This document shows, in pieces, positions 37,201-45,817 of a DNA stretch of 64,000 nt (position 1 is the first letter of the stretch; every line of letters begins with the position of its first letter). Where the stretch lies: NCBI GenBank assembly GCA_017481945.1, contig JAFUOJ010000014.1, positions 1 to 64,000 on the forward strand. Reading direction: 5' to 3'. This DNA is from Parabacteroides sp. GTDB taxonomy: Bacteria > Bacteroidota > Bacteroidia > Bacteroidales > Tannerellaceae. Position numbers and translations under genes: made by a program. Under the pieces are notes generated by a model, which was given only the letters and a program-made list of their open reading frames with translations, ran no database searches and had not been told where the DNA came from.

Positions 37201-37486
37201 ATCAGCACAACCTCGTTTGGTGAACGTTTCAAGCTCTCAGAGTTCAACTACTTCTTCTCTTCACTTAGAAAAAGGAAACTTCTTGAAACTTAGAAACTTG
37301 ACAATCGGTTATACAATTCCGAGTCAGATTACTAAGAAGTTCTTCGTTGAAAGACTTCGCGTATATGCTTCAGGTGAAAACTTGTTCGCAATCACTGGTT
37401 TCTCTGGTCAAGACCCGGAAATGCGTAGATCTATTGGTTATTCTACTTTACGCCAGTATGCACTTGGTGTTAACGTAACATTCTAA
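34211..37486 (+). CDS. SusC/RagA-type TonB-linked outer-membrane transporter
   Basis: 1091 residues. Signal peptide about 1-24. A CarboxypepD-regulatory-like domain (about 35-110) contains VVSDAMGAMPGANVLVKGT, followed by the SusC signature VVVGYSTQKKVNLTGSV near 117-135, the plug (about 135-250, with VLVDGMEQSLSMVNPSDIASVSVLKDAASCAIYGNRGANGVILVTT pattern), and a 22-strand barrel to the C-terminal phenylalanine (NVTF). It imports a substrate captured by the SusD lipoprotein whose gene follows after 29 bases. Codon use is strongly biased (GGT, AAC, GAA, CGT/AGA), unlike neighbouring genes, which points to very high expression. Substrate unknown: no glycosidase or peptidase gene accompanies it. 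Confidence 0.95.
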   Translation: MKNISRILMMFLLMLPLTSTLLRAESSVSISQQDGKRITVVVSDAMGAMPGANVLVKGTTIGNITDMNGAAVLENIPKGATIVISSVGYVTQEVVVGNSSDIKVLLQEDVEALEEVVVVGYSTQKKVNLTGSVATVNFEELESRPVTDASQALAGASPGLQIMQASGEPNAESFSFNIRGVGTLNESGPLVLVDGMEQSLSMVNPSDIASVSVLKDAASCAIYGNRGANGVILVTTKNGTAGKVNVTYDGTFSYNQPFKVIHTVSDYPTYMRLMNESANNLGNADLFSQSTIDMWEAAKADPNGIAASGYPNYVAYPNTDWWDEIYTKDWTQKHTVSINGKEKKTGYSMSFSYIDNPGVIKNSGYSRYMGRVNLYSDITDWLRVGTRTSANVTDRPVSYASYSGFFNTLNTQKMLPCTYPYYDGKYGGPESPEDDPQSHNPLWDILGRGTDKYQQIYTDWYAQVKFLKYFTYNFDFYYKDLRREQKSSSDPTGKYSFSKGAWLAGAADPATLYSYMYYERETSTKLNHLLNYSQTIANDHDVAVMLGYEEQKWFKRVTDVSKLGLTDANVNDLDAATTPYKTAGNEIAYTGRSYFGRLNYAYKGKYLFEFNIRRDGSSRFAPDSRWGTFPSLSAGWRLSEESWLKPVDWVNNLKLRASWGKLGNNAIDNYEWQSLYSASNYSIGQALASGIAITAIANSALSWETTAVTNVGVDYGFLDNRLTGTVDVYNKLTTGILYKPDMYMVMGSATAPRQNIAEVTNRGVEFEIGWRDKIGSDFTYSVKANFAYNKNFVSKYKGELERGWNEDHTEYTSNIGDVSTGSTNRVIEGHEINEFYMINPYKGNGTYFNADGSVNINGGPKDGMIRTEQDMEWLKAMQAAGYTFQPYNNIAQNGIWYGEYIYADSNGDGVYGNTHDSEFQGMSTNPKYNYGLFASAEYKGFDFSMNWGGSAGFGIYYYRTSTNSSNTIYGYAIPDDVANDHYFYDPQNPSDPRTNLTSAQPRLVNVSSSQSSTTSSLHLEKGNFLKLRNLTIGYTIPSQITKKFFVERLRVYASGENLFAITGFSGQDPEMRRSIGYSTLRQYALGVNVTF

Positions 37487-37515
37487 TTTATTGTAGAACA
37501 TCTAAATTTTGAGAC

Positions 37516-39408
37516 ATGAAAAATATATTTAAAAAGATAACAGCTGTATTGACAATGTCTTCTATGGCATTGGGGTTCGCCGGATGTGATAGCGACCTTT
37601 TGGATACAGTTCCCAATAATAGCTTCTCAAGCGCAAACGTTTGGGAAAGTACAGACTTGGCTCGCGCGGCTGTGATGGGGGTTTACAATGGCCTTTATAA
37701 CAAATTCTCAAAGAACTACACCGGTAATACATTAGGTATGCCTTTTGATACTTGGTCTTCTGTAATGGACTGTGATATGAACTGGAAGGGTAACTGTTTC
37801 GTGATTTCCGGTAACTGTACACCTTCAACAAGTGCGGTATCTACTCACTATAAGTTCTATTACAATGTAATTTATAGAGCAAATGACGTAATCAACAATA
37901 TTGGTAATGTACCTGATATGGCTGATAGCGAAAAGGCACAATACATCGCTGAATGTAAGTTCTTGCGTGCTTGGGCTTATTTCGGATTGAACGTACTTTG
38001 GAGAGGAGTTCCTATCTATACTGAAAACGTAGAAGCTACTGAAGCTACTAAACCGCGTAACTCAGAAGCGGAAGTTTGGGATTTGGTGATTAAAGACTTG
38101 ACAGACTGTATCAACGAACCGAACTTGCCAGACAAATATGCACAGGGTAACAGCAGCTACGGACGTGTAACTAAGGGTGCTGCTTATGCATTCAGAGGTC
38201 AGGCTTATCAGTTCTTAGGTGATTATTCTAAGGCTTTGGCAGATTTTGAAGCTATCGAAGGTTTAGGTTACGCTTTGTTCAGCCCGAGCGGTGGTGCTAA
38301 GGGTAACGACGACGTATTCCAGTTGTTCAAACCGGCTAACGAACAGTGTGACGAAATGATCTTCTCTATCCAGTGTGTAGAACAGACTAACCAGGGTAAC
38401 CCAAGAGGTATCAACTATGGTAACCGTTGTACAGGTGGTTCTGCTTGGAACAACTACTTGCCGAACCCTGCTTACGTAGAAATGTTCGAAAACGCTGACG
38501 GTTCTACTTTCAACTGGGAACAGTATTGTCCGGGATGGCACTCTATGGAACCACGTGCAAGATTGGCATTCTTCATTCGTGACGGTCTTCAATCAGGTAA
38601 CGGTACATGGGGTACTACAGAAGCTACTTCTAACTACAAGGCTCTTTACGCGAACATGGAAGCATACGGTGCTGATATGAGCAAATATTTGGATCAAGGC
38701 AACGAAGCTCGTATTAAGAGAGCGTATGAAAACCGCGACCCACGTTTGATGTTACAGATCATCACTCCGTATTCAGAATATGCAGGTAACCAGAGCGGTA
38801 TTGGTAACCATATTTGGACACTTCGTTGGCCGTACATCTTGGACGCTGGCGAACCGTTCGATATCCGTACCGATACAAATGCTAAGTACTACTATTTGTG
38901 GAGAAAGTATGTGACTGAAAACGACGAATGTACAACTCGTTGGGTCTACTCACAGGACATCATCCTTTGCCGTTATGCAGAAATCTTGTTAAGACGTGCT
39001 GAATGTTTGAACGAATTGGGTAGAACACCGGAAGCTGTTGCTTTGGTCAACAAGGTAAGACAACGTGCCGGTCACGTATTGTTGAACGACCCTTCTTATC
39101 CGGCTACAGCAGTTACTGGTCAGGACGATATGCGCGAACGTATCCGCAGAGAATACTACTATGAATTAGGTGGTGAAGATTCAATGTTCTTCAACGAACT
39201 TCGTTGGGGTACTTGGTACGACAGAAAGTTTAGAGATCATACTTCTGGTAAAGTAGGTGAAGTTGGTTCTAATGGTTTGATGCAGATGTGGGGTGAAACT
39301 ACTTACAAACACATCAGCGTAGGTGAACACATTAAGGTATGGCCGATCCCTGCTAAGGAAAGAGAAATGAATTCGAGCTTGACTCAGAACCCAGGTTGGA
39401 TTGATTAA
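37516..39408 (+). CDS. SusD/RagB-family substrate-binding lipoprotein
   Basis: 630 residues. The lipoprotein signal ends LGFAGC near residue 24. SusD features are the N-terminal DTVPNNSFSSANVWES segment, TPR-like helices with AECKFLRAWAYFGLNVLWRGVPI near 137, and the C-terminal ILLRRAECLNELG and PIPAKEREMNSSLTQNPGW ending. It forms the lid of the SusC barrel at the cell surface. It shares the strong codon bias of SusC and is closed by a 15-bp terminator. Confidence 0.95.
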   Translation: MKNIFKKITAVLTMSSMALGFAGCDSDLLDTVPNNSFSSANVWESTDLARAAVMGVYNGLYNKFSKNYTGNTLGMPFDTWSSVMDCDMNWKGNCFVISGNCTPSTSAVSTHYKFYYNVIYRANDVINNIGNVPDMADSEKAQYIAECKFLRAWAYFGLNVLWRGVPIYTENVEATEATKPRNSEAEVWDLVIKDLTDCINEPNLPDKYAQGNSSYGRVTKGAAYAFRGQAYQFLGDYSKALADFEAIEGLGYALFSPSGGAKGNDDVFQLFKPANEQCDEMIFSIQCVEQTNQGNPRGINYGNRCTGGSAWNNYLPNPAYVEMFENADGSTFNWEQYCPGWHSMEPRARLAFFIRDGLQSGNGTWGTTEATSNYKALYANMEAYGADMSKYLDQGNEARIKRAYENRDPRLMLQIITPYSEYAGNQSGIGNHIWTLRWPYILDAGEPFDIRTDTNAKYYYLWRKYVTENDECTTRWVYSQDIILCRYAEILLRRAECLNELGRTPEAVALVNKVRQRAGHVLLNDPSYPATAVTGQDDMRERIRREYYYELGGEDSMFFNELRWGTWYDRKFRDHTSGKVGEVGSNGLMQMWGETTYKHISVGEHIKVWPIPAKEREMNSSLTQNPGWID

Positions 39409-39426
39409 TTAATTGATAATTGGATG

Positions 39427-39466
39427 ATAGCATGTTGGGGGCTTCCCCCGGCATGCTATTTTTATA
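39427..39466 (+). terminator. Terminator after the SusD gene
   Basis: A 15-bp stem (39427-39441 with 39445-39459, two G-U pairs, loop CTT) followed by TTTTT. Read-through would be needed for the downstream metallophosphoesterase gene to share this transcript. It also shows that the frame open from 39420 is not the real start of that gene. Confidence 0.9.
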
Positions 39467-39491
39467 TTCACTTACCAACAATAAACGTTTT

Positions 39492-40562
39492 ATGAAAAAG
39501 TATCTATTCGTAGGCTTGAGCGCATTGTGCTCCCTTATGCCTCTCTCTGCTCAACATCGGGCAGACCAACAAAAGTTATATGATGAGAATTCGTTCTCTA
39601 TGATCCTCTTAGGTGACCCGCAGGGATACACCAAGTATGACATCAACCAGCCGTTGTTCGATTTGTGTACCGCTTGGATTGCCGACAACATCGACCAGCT
39701 GAACATCAAGGCGGTCTTATGTACCGGCGACTTGGTGGAACAGAACGAGAACATTGTCCGTAATCGCAAGATGTTGAACCAGACCAGCGAAGAGATGTGG
39801 GAAGCCGCTTCTCATGCCTTCAAACGGTTGGACAATAAGGTGCCTTATATCATCTCCGGCGGGAATCATGACTATGGCTATCGGAGTGCCGAGTGTGGTA
39901 TCACACACTTCCCGGACTACTTCCCTTTCAAGAGAAACTCTACTTGGCGTGACATTTGCGTAAGCGTATGTCCTAACCGCAACGGTGTAGAGTCCTTGGA
40001 GAACGCTGCCTTCGAGTTTACGGATCCGAACTGGGGGAAACTCTTAGTCATCACTACCGAGTTCGCTCCTCGCGATGAGGTCTTAGACTGGGCAAAGGCA
40101 TTGATTTCTAAAGAACAATATAAGAATCACAAGGTCTTCTTCATGACACACTCTTTCTTGACTCACAAGGGAGAACGTATCAAAGAGGAGGGCTATAAGA
40201 TTACTCCGCGCAACTGGGCACAGGCGATTTGGGAAAAGCTGATCGAACCGTCTGATAACATCTCGATGGTGATATGTGGCCATACCGGTATCCCCGGCTC
40301 TTTTGAAAACTCAGTGGCTTATCGCGTAGACAAGAACCACAACGGAAAGAACATCCCGCAGATGATGTTTAACGTGCAGATTGTCGGCGGTGGCTGGGAA
40401 GGCAACGGTGGTGACGGCTGGTTGCGTATCTTGGAGTTCATGCCGGATGGAAAGACAATCAAGGTAAGAACCTATTCTCCGCTGTTCGGTATCTCTCCTG
40501 CAACGAAGCATTTGGCTCACCGTACCGAATCGTTCGACCAATTTGATATTGTCATCGAATAA
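39492..40562 (+). CDS. Exported metallophosphoesterase
   Basis: 356 residues with a signal peptide (about 1-19, MPLSAQ). Calcineurin-like phosphoesterase motifs: LLGDPQGY near 38 (GDxx), CTGDLVEQNENIV near 76, GGNHDYGY near 116 (GNHD), FMTHSFLTHKG near 215 and CGHTGIPG near 260 (GHTH-like). The two-metal centre looks complete. The start is taken after the SusD terminator. Downstream of the SusC/SusD pair it may trim phosphate from an imported or surface substrate; that is inference. Confidence 0.88.
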   Translation: MKKYLFVGLSALCSLMPLSAQHRADQQKLYDENSFSMILLGDPQGYTKYDINQPLFDLCTAWIADNIDQLNIKAVLCTGDLVEQNENIVRNRKMLNQTSEEMWEAASHAFKRLDNKVPYIISGGNHDYGYRSAECGITHFPDYFPFKRNSTWRDICVSVCPNRNGVESLENAAFEFTDPNWGKLLVITTEFAPRDEVLDWAKALISKEQYKNHKVFFMTHSFLTHKGERIKEEGYKITPRNWAQAIWEKLIEPSDNISMVICGHTGIPGSFENSVAYRVDKNHNGKNIPQMMFNVQIVGGGWEGNGGDGWLRILEFMPDGKTIKVRTYSPLFGISPATKHLAHRTESFDQFDIVIE

Positions 40563-40585
40563 TAGATGAAGGTATAGGAAAAGAC

Positions 40586-40620
40586 AAGAAGAGGATGAAT
40601 CGTTCATCCTCTTCTTTTTT
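40586..40620. terminator. Bidirectional terminator between convergent genes
   Basis: AAGAAGAGGATGAA (40586-40599) pairs with TTCATCCTCTTCTT (40603-40616), 14 bp with a three-base loop, then a T run. Its right arm overlaps the last codons of the PepSY-protein gene. Confidence 0.85.
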
Positions 40621-41692
40621 TTCTCCACCAGAGGTAATAGCCGGTGAGGGTACAGGCGGCCCCCAGTAGGGAGGCGAGACAGGTCGCTATCCGCGTGGCG
40701 ATACCGCCCCAAGAGCCGACATGAATGGAGTAGATCCACCCCTTGATCCGCTGCGCCTTGGGTTGATCTTGGTAGAGCTGAACCTCGGTGATTTCTCCGG
40801 TCTGCCGGTCAAACAGGTATCGGTCGCTGCCTCGCGTATTGCCATAGCGGGCGGTGGAGACAGTGGCAGTTCCCTCTTGCAACGTCAGGCTCTGATAGGC
40901 AGGGTATCGCTCCTGCAGCTCGGCAAGCACCCGGTTCCAGGCGGTGTACTCCCGCCTCTTCTGCGTTCGCTCCTTCCGCTCGGGAGAGGAGTTGTGCGAG
41001 GGGCTTTCGGTCTGTACTCCCAACAGGCTGTAGAGTCCGTTCCGATACCACCTGAAGGACCACGTCAGCCCCGTCAGTGCCATCGCCAGCAGGAGCAGGG
41101 TCGCATAGAAGCCACCCGTAACATGGAGGTCATAAAAGAACCGGAATCCTCCCGCCTTCGTCCGAATCTTCAGCCGGTTCAGAAGCACCTTTCGGTTGCG
41201 GGGGAACCAAAGGAACAGTCCGCTGAGCAGGATAAGAACCAACCCCAATGTCGAGTAACCCACCAATGCCTTCCCCCAAGAGAAGCTTCCGTCCCGCTTG
41301 TAGTCACTCAAGAGCCAACGGTGTATCTGCATGGTCTTCAGGAAGAAGCCCTTCCCGTCGTCGACACCGGTCACTTCGCCGGTGTAGGGGTTGATGAAGC
41401 CGGCAGCCTTCTTCCCCGGCAGCACCAGCTGATAGGTGCGCTTCGGGTCGGAAGAGAGCCGCAAGCCGTTCAGCCGGAGGGAGTCGGGAAGTTGCTCCCG
41501 CGCCAGCTGCATGAGGGTGGCGGGCGGTAGGGGTTCGCCTTTGACCTCCTCCACGAAGTAGCGCGTGGGGTGGAGGCTCTCCTTGATTTCCTGTTCGAAC
41601 ACTAAGATCGCTCCGGTCAGGCAGACGATTACAATCACAATCCCCAGAGGGAGTGAGAGCCATAGATGTATTTTTGCAAAGTACTTTCTCAT
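40604..41692 (-). CDS. PepSY-associated membrane protein (iron-related)
   Basis: 362 residues of the PepSY_TM family often found with TonB-dependent siderophore receptors. Membrane helices are at about 8-32, 140-162, 190-212 and 330-352. PepSY-like soluble segments occur near 60-110 and 245-300. The conserved HRWLL near 123 and LHVTGGFYATLLLLAMALTGLTWSF motif near 188 are typical. Probably a ferric-reductase-like or proteolysis-inhibitor-like inner-membrane protein. Third gene of the TonB receptor-DUF4374-PepSY run and notably GC-richer than the rest of the window. Confidence 0.82.
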   Translation of the reverse strand: MRKYFAKIHLWLSLPLGIVIVIVCLTGAILVFEQEIKESLHPTRYFVEEVKGEPLPPATLMQLAREQLPDSLRLNGLRLSSDPKRTYQLVLPGKKAAGFINPYTGEVTGVDDGKGFFLKTMQIHRWLLSDYKRDGSFSWGKALVGYSTLGLVLILLSGLFLWFPRNRKVLLNRLKIRTKAGGFRFFYDLHVTGGFYATLLLLAMALTGLTWSFRWYRNGLYSLLGVQTESPSHNSSPERKERTQKRREYTAWNRVLAELQERYPAYQSLTLQEGTATVSTARYGNTRGSDRYLFDRQTGEITEVQLYQDQPKAQRIKGWIYSIHVGSWGGIATRIATCLASLLGAACTLTGYYLWWRKKRRG

Positions 41693-41727
41693 AGAGCTGC
41701 ATTTTTATCTGATTTCACCCCGAAAAC

Positions 41728-41833
41728 GACATCGGTATGTAGCCCCCGACGACATCGGTATGTCGGCAGGGGGGACATCGGTATGTCGGTGGCAGGGACA
41801 TCGGTATGTCGATCGGGGTGACATCGGTATGTC
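41728..41833. repeat. Palindromic minisatellite, 23-bp period (array 2)
   Basis: Five copies of GACATCGGTATGTC start at 41728, 41751, 41774, 41797 and 41820, exactly 23 bases apart. Each is a hairpin of GACAT/ATGTC arms with a CGGT loop; the first copy has one end mismatch (ATGTA). The four 9-base spacers are G-rich but not conserved. The array starts 4 bases behind the stop codon of the DUF4374 gene (minus strand) and fills most of the gap to the PepSY gene. Confidence 0.9.
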
Positions 41834-41837
41834 GTTT

Positions 41838-43259
41838 TTAGGGCTGCGAAGCCGTTGCGGTCAGCTTCCCAATGCCGTTGATTTGTGTTGCTTCGACAGT
41901 GATTCCCTTCGTAGCGGTGGCAGTCGCCGGATCAATCTGATAGATAGCCGGATAGCCGTCAGCCGTTGTGACCGCGATGTGGGCGATACCCGCTTCGACG
42001 TAGGGCGCGAAACCGAAACCGGTAATCTGCTCCGAAGAGGGGAGGCCGGTCACGTAGGTCAGCTTCTTCTCTTCAGCCTTGAAGATCGCCATGCGGTTGG
42101 CGGTGTAGCCGGACTGGCTGAAGGGGCGGTCGTACATCAGGAGCAGGAAGTAGTCGTCCGCAATCGGCCAGCTGCGGAGGAAGGAACAGCCTTGGCTCTG
42201 CTCTTCGAGGTTGCAATAGTAGTCGTCGAACTCCTCACTGCCGTTCGGAATGCGTACCACGCCTGCCGGCAGCTTCGTCTGCTGACGAGCGTCCTTCATC
42301 GTCTTGGCGTAGGAGGGGGAGAAGACGTAGATGTCGCCGTTGCTTGCCTCCCAGATCATCTGGTAGTACTGCGACTTCTGGCGTCCGCAGGCATAACTGA
42401 TTTTGCCGGTCTTGATAATCTTTTTGCTGCTGAGGGTCTCATCGTCGAAGATAGCGACCCAGCAGGAATCAGGGTATTGGGTCCATTGCAGTTCATCCTT
42501 CTCGTAGGAGCTGCTGTTCGTGCCGCCGGATTCGGTCTTGACCAAGTCCTCATTTCCGGGGAGGATCCACTTCCCGTTCCCATCCTTTGTGCCGTACTGG
42601 CTGAGTCCCATCGGGACGGCAACGCTATAGAGCTTTTGGTTGTGCTCCAGGATACCGGCTAAGGTCACATACTCCCCGTTGCCTAAGAAGTTCTCGGAGA
42701 GGAAGGCGGGGTTCTGGGTATCGTTGTCCCGCTTGGTCTCCGCTGCCACATCCAAGTAGGAGAGGAGGAAGGATTGCGGGAGATAGCCGTTGGCGTCCGC
42801 CCATTCTGTAGGTCCGTCTCCGGTAGAGGCGGTGATGATGTAGGGGCCGTAGGTCCCATGTGTCGTGAACCGTTTTACTTTGTAGCTCTGGGAGCGAGCG
42901 GTTAGAGCACCGTCGGCAGTCAGGATATAGGAGCGGGTGTCCCCGGCATTCCCTTGGTTGTAGGTCAAGCCGTAGAGATACTGGTCGCGGTAGAAAATCC
43001 ATTGGGAAGCGCCGTCATTGACTAAGCCGTTGTTGAGGGTGCTGACGCTGCCGGCAGCGAGCTGGTCGGCGGTCAGTAGTACATGGGTCGTATTTCCCGA
43101 GGCAGTCGTGGAGGCCGGAATGACATAGGCATGAGGCGTTTCGACATCGGGAGTCGGGGTGGAGGTGTCCGGTAGGGAGTCGTCATCGCTGCAAGCGGTG
43201 AATAGTACACTGGACAGCATGGCTGCCGTAATCCCTCTCAATACATAGTTCTGTTTCAT
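41838..43259 (-). CDS. DUF4374-type lipoprotein
   Basis: 473 residues. The lipoprotein signal ends LFTAC near residue 23, followed by a Ser/Asp/Thr/Pro-rich tether (about 24-45) and a beta-propeller-like domain. It resembles DUF4374 proteins found beside TonB receptors and PepSY proteins in Bacteroidetes; these are suspected to bind siderophores or haem at the surface. Between the receptor gene (27 bases upstream) and the PepSY gene, it fits an iron-uptake operon. Confidence 0.72.
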   Translation of the reverse strand: MKQNYVLRGITAAMLSSVLFTACSDDDSLPDTSTPTPDVETPHAYVIPASTTASGNTTHVLLTADQLAAGSVSTLNNGLVNDGASQWIFYRDQYLYGLTYNQGNAGDTRSYILTADGALTARSQSYKVKRFTTHGTYGPYIITASTGDGPTEWADANGYLPQSFLLSYLDVAAETKRDNDTQNPAFLSENFLGNGEYVTLAGILEHNQKLYSVAVPMGLSQYGTKDGNGKWILPGNEDLVKTESGGTNSSSYEKDELQWTQYPDSCWVAIFDDETLSSKKIIKTGKISYACGRQKSQYYQMIWEASNGDIYVFSPSYAKTMKDARQQTKLPAGVVRIPNGSEEFDDYYCNLEEQSQGCSFLRSWPIADDYFLLLMYDRPFSQSGYTANRMAIFKAEEKKLTYVTGLPSSEQITGFGFAPYVEAGIAHIAVTTADGYPAIYQIDPATATATKGITVEATQINGIGKLTATASQP

Positions 43260-43286
43260 GTGAAATAATTGTTTTTTGTTATCTGA

Positions 43287-45665
43287 TTAATTACTTAAGT
43301 AAACTCTTACCTTGCCATAGAAGGCACGTCCTGCCTTCTGCAGACTGAAGTTGTCGTACAACCGCTCGTCGGTGAAGTTGCGGCACTCGAAAGAGAGGTT
43401 GTACCGCCCTTTGCCTAAGCTATAGACCAACGAAAGGTTGTGTGAGAACTGGTTGGGTACTATATAGTTGTCATGGTTCGCCCCGATGGCGGACGAATAG
43501 TAGCTGAAGCTATGCAGGTACTGATTGTCGTAGGTGACCGTCAGGACATTCCCTCGCTTCCCGCAGTCGTGCCAGAAGAAAGATATATCCGAGTCGGCAA
43601 ACTGGTAGGGGAGGTTGGGCATACGTTCTCCGTAGGCCAAGTTGGCTGCACTGCTGGAGATGGAGGTTTTCATCTTGTCGCGAACGTTCATCTGGGTGAA
43701 GTTCCCACCTATGCTCAGCCAGTTCGAGAAGTGGTAGCGGACGGTCAGGTTCAGCCCTTGGGTCTCTACCTTCCCGTAGTTGATGTAGGTAGCCGCCTGC
43801 TTTCCCCCGCTGAGGTCGGTGATGTTGCGCTGGATATAGTCCCGGGTGTTACGGTAGACCAAGCCGCCTTCGAGGTAGAGTGTGTGCTTTCCGAAGGAGC
43901 GGTTGTAGCTGATGTTCAGGTTGAGATTGTCGCTGTTCTCCGGACGAATGCTTAGCTCGCCCATCTCCAAGTCCTCATCCCCGAACATCTCCTCGATGGT
44001 AGGAAGGCGATAGGCCTTCTCGTAGGAGAGCTTGGCTTGAAGCCCGTTTCGTATAAAGTATGTACCTGCTGCCCCATATCCCCAAGAGTCGGCGGTACGG
44101 GTGTTGCGCACATATTCATCTTGTGTCGATGTGGTTGCCTGAGGACCGGCTACAAACTGGTTGTAGTACTTCCCGAAGGCAGAGAGATTCCAACGCTCCG
44201 AAGGCATGAAGCGGTAGGAGAGACCCGATATGTTTTTGCGTGTCTCCTTGTCAATCGCCTCCTCCATCGCCTCAGTCGCAAGTAGGGAGGTGTTGGAGCG
44301 GCGGAAGCTGTTTAGGACATGGTTGAAGGTGAAAGCGTGGGCTTTCCCGATTCGGTAGTTCAGCGTGACAGTCCCGTTCCAGTTGTGGTTGTCCGCCTGT
44401 GCATATTGCCGGGACTGTTCTCCCGGAGAGTTCATCAGCTGCTTCTCGCCGTACCAGTTATATTCATACGAGGTCGTATCGACGTTGGTACGCAGGTTCT
44501 TGTTGTAGTTGGCGGTCAGCGTCAGGTCTAACCCTTTGGCGAACAGGTCACGCTTCCGGTATTCAGCCGAGGGCATTAGGGAGTATCCTTTGCGGTGCTT
44601 TTCGCCGTAGACGATTTCTTGGCGGACTCCGGTCTGGATGTCCTGGTACATGTGCGAATAGGTGAAGCCGAACAGCAGACGGTCTGCCCACCTCTTCTCA
44701 ACAACTCCTATTTTACCGATGATTGCCTCATTGTGGTAGGTATCGTTAAAACGTTGTACCCGCTCTTTCCGGCTGCGGTCTATGCTTCCCGTCTCGAAGT
44801 TCTCTACGGGGGCATAGATATGGTAGTTATTGTCCGAGTAGTTCTGAAAGGCATTGAGCTCGTAAGTAAATCCGTTGCGAAGAGTTTGCCCGAAGTTCAC
44901 ATACGACTTGTGGGTGTTGAAGGAGCCGTATGAGTAGGAGGCGTCCAAGAACCATCGGTCGGTTCGCTTTTGGGTGACGATGTTGATGACCCCACCGATG
45001 GCGTCTGTCCCGAAGCCTACGGGAACCACGCCTTTGTAGACCTCGATTCGTTCGGCAAAGTTTATAGGAATGTTGTTCAGACCGAACGAGCTGCCGACTC
45101 CCTCCTGCGGTACACCGTCTATAAAGACTTTGACATGCTTCCCGCTGAAGCCATCTAAAGTCAGCTGCATGTCAGACCCGACTCCTCCGGTCTCGCGCAC
45201 CTTGAGTCCCGGAGCTTTTGCCAATGCCTCACTGAGGCTTTTGGTCGAGTTCTGTAGCTCTTTCGTGTCGAGAGCTACCGCATTGAATGCCGAACGTTTA
45301 AGGCGGCTGACACCGTTGGAGAGGATGACTATCTCTTCTAACTCGGTGCTTTGGGGAGTGATGGTGATGGTATGTTTCACCCGTTCGCCGGTTGTGAGAC
45401 GAACCTCTTTCTCTACCGTTTGGTAGCCGATGGCAGAGACTACTAAGGTATAGTTGCCGGCAGGGGCTTTCAGGTGGAAGAGACCCTCTTCGTTGGTCGT
45501 CCCGCCGTAGGTGGTCCCTTTGAGATAGACTGTTGCAAAGTCGACAATCTCTTTTTCGGTAGATAGTATTTTTCCGGAGATGATCCCGCGTTCCTCAGCA
45601 TGAGCAGAGGGTGGGGAGAGGTGGAAAATGGATAAGAGTAGAAATGTAATAACTGTTGCTTTCAA
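43287..45665 (-). CDS. TonB-dependent outer-membrane receptor, siderophore type
   Basis: 792 residues. Signal peptide about 1-23, CarboxypepD-regulatory-like domain about 28-105, plug about 120-230 (VFIDGVPQEGVGSSFGLNNIPI, RIEVYKGVVPVGFGTDAIGGVINIVT) and a barrel ending in RVYLSN. The plug and length fit siderophore/cobalamin receptors rather than SusC. First gene of the three-gene cluster. A -7-like GAACTTTG lies about 45 bases upstream on the minus strand. No Fur box could be assigned by eye. Confidence 0.9.
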   Translation of the reverse strand: MKATVITFLLLSIFHLSPPSAHAEERGIISGKILSTEKEIVDFATVYLKGTTYGGTTNEEGLFHLKAPAGNYTLVVSAIGYQTVEKEVRLTTGERVKHTITITPQSTELEEIVILSNGVSRLKRSAFNAVALDTKELQNSTKSLSEALAKAPGLKVRETGGVGSDMQLTLDGFSGKHVKVFIDGVPQEGVGSSFGLNNIPINFAERIEVYKGVVPVGFGTDAIGGVINIVTQKRTDRWFLDASYSYGSFNTHKSYVNFGQTLRNGFTYELNAFQNYSDNNYHIYAPVENFETGSIDRSRKERVQRFNDTYHNEAIIGKIGVVEKRWADRLLFGFTYSHMYQDIQTGVRQEIVYGEKHRKGYSLMPSAEYRKRDLFAKGLDLTLTANYNKNLRTNVDTTSYEYNWYGEKQLMNSPGEQSRQYAQADNHNWNGTVTLNYRIGKAHAFTFNHVLNSFRRSNTSLLATEAMEEAIDKETRKNISGLSYRFMPSERWNLSAFGKYYNQFVAGPQATTSTQDEYVRNTRTADSWGYGAAGTYFIRNGLQAKLSYEKAYRLPTIEEMFGDEDLEMGELSIRPENSDNLNLNISYNRSFGKHTLYLEGGLVYRNTRDYIQRNITDLSGGKQAATYINYGKVETQGLNLTVRYHFSNWLSIGGNFTQMNVRDKMKTSISSSAANLAYGERMPNLPYQFADSDISFFWHDCGKRGNVLTVTYDNQYLHSFSYYSSAIGANHDNYIVPNQFSHNLSLVYSLGKGRYNLSFECRNFTDERLYDNFSLQKAGRAFYGKVRVYLSN

Positions 45666-45817
45666 TTGATGACGAATTTTGTATCGTTAATAAAACGCTG
45701 CAAAGTTCCTCATAAAGGAAAGACACATCAATCACCGATTTTTGGTAATTTACTTTTCGTACAAGTCTTGATTTAATAAAAAGTGGTTAGCTACTTTTAG
45801 GTATTTCCCCGTCCGGA

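Noticed and set aside
39420-39491. Longer metallophosphoesterase start at 39420
   Set aside because: The first 24 codons translate the SusD terminator hairpin; the signal peptide begins at 39492.
41728-41833. CRISPR array or Fur-box array
   Set aside because: Spacers are 9 bases and hairpin cores 14; GACATCGGTATGTC does not resemble the Fur consensus, and the site is behind a stop codon rather than at a promoter.
40721-45426. Many long plus-strand frames opposite the PepSY/DUF4374/TonB genes
   Set aside because: They arise from the high GC content of real minus-strand genes, lack family motifs and have no consistent starts.
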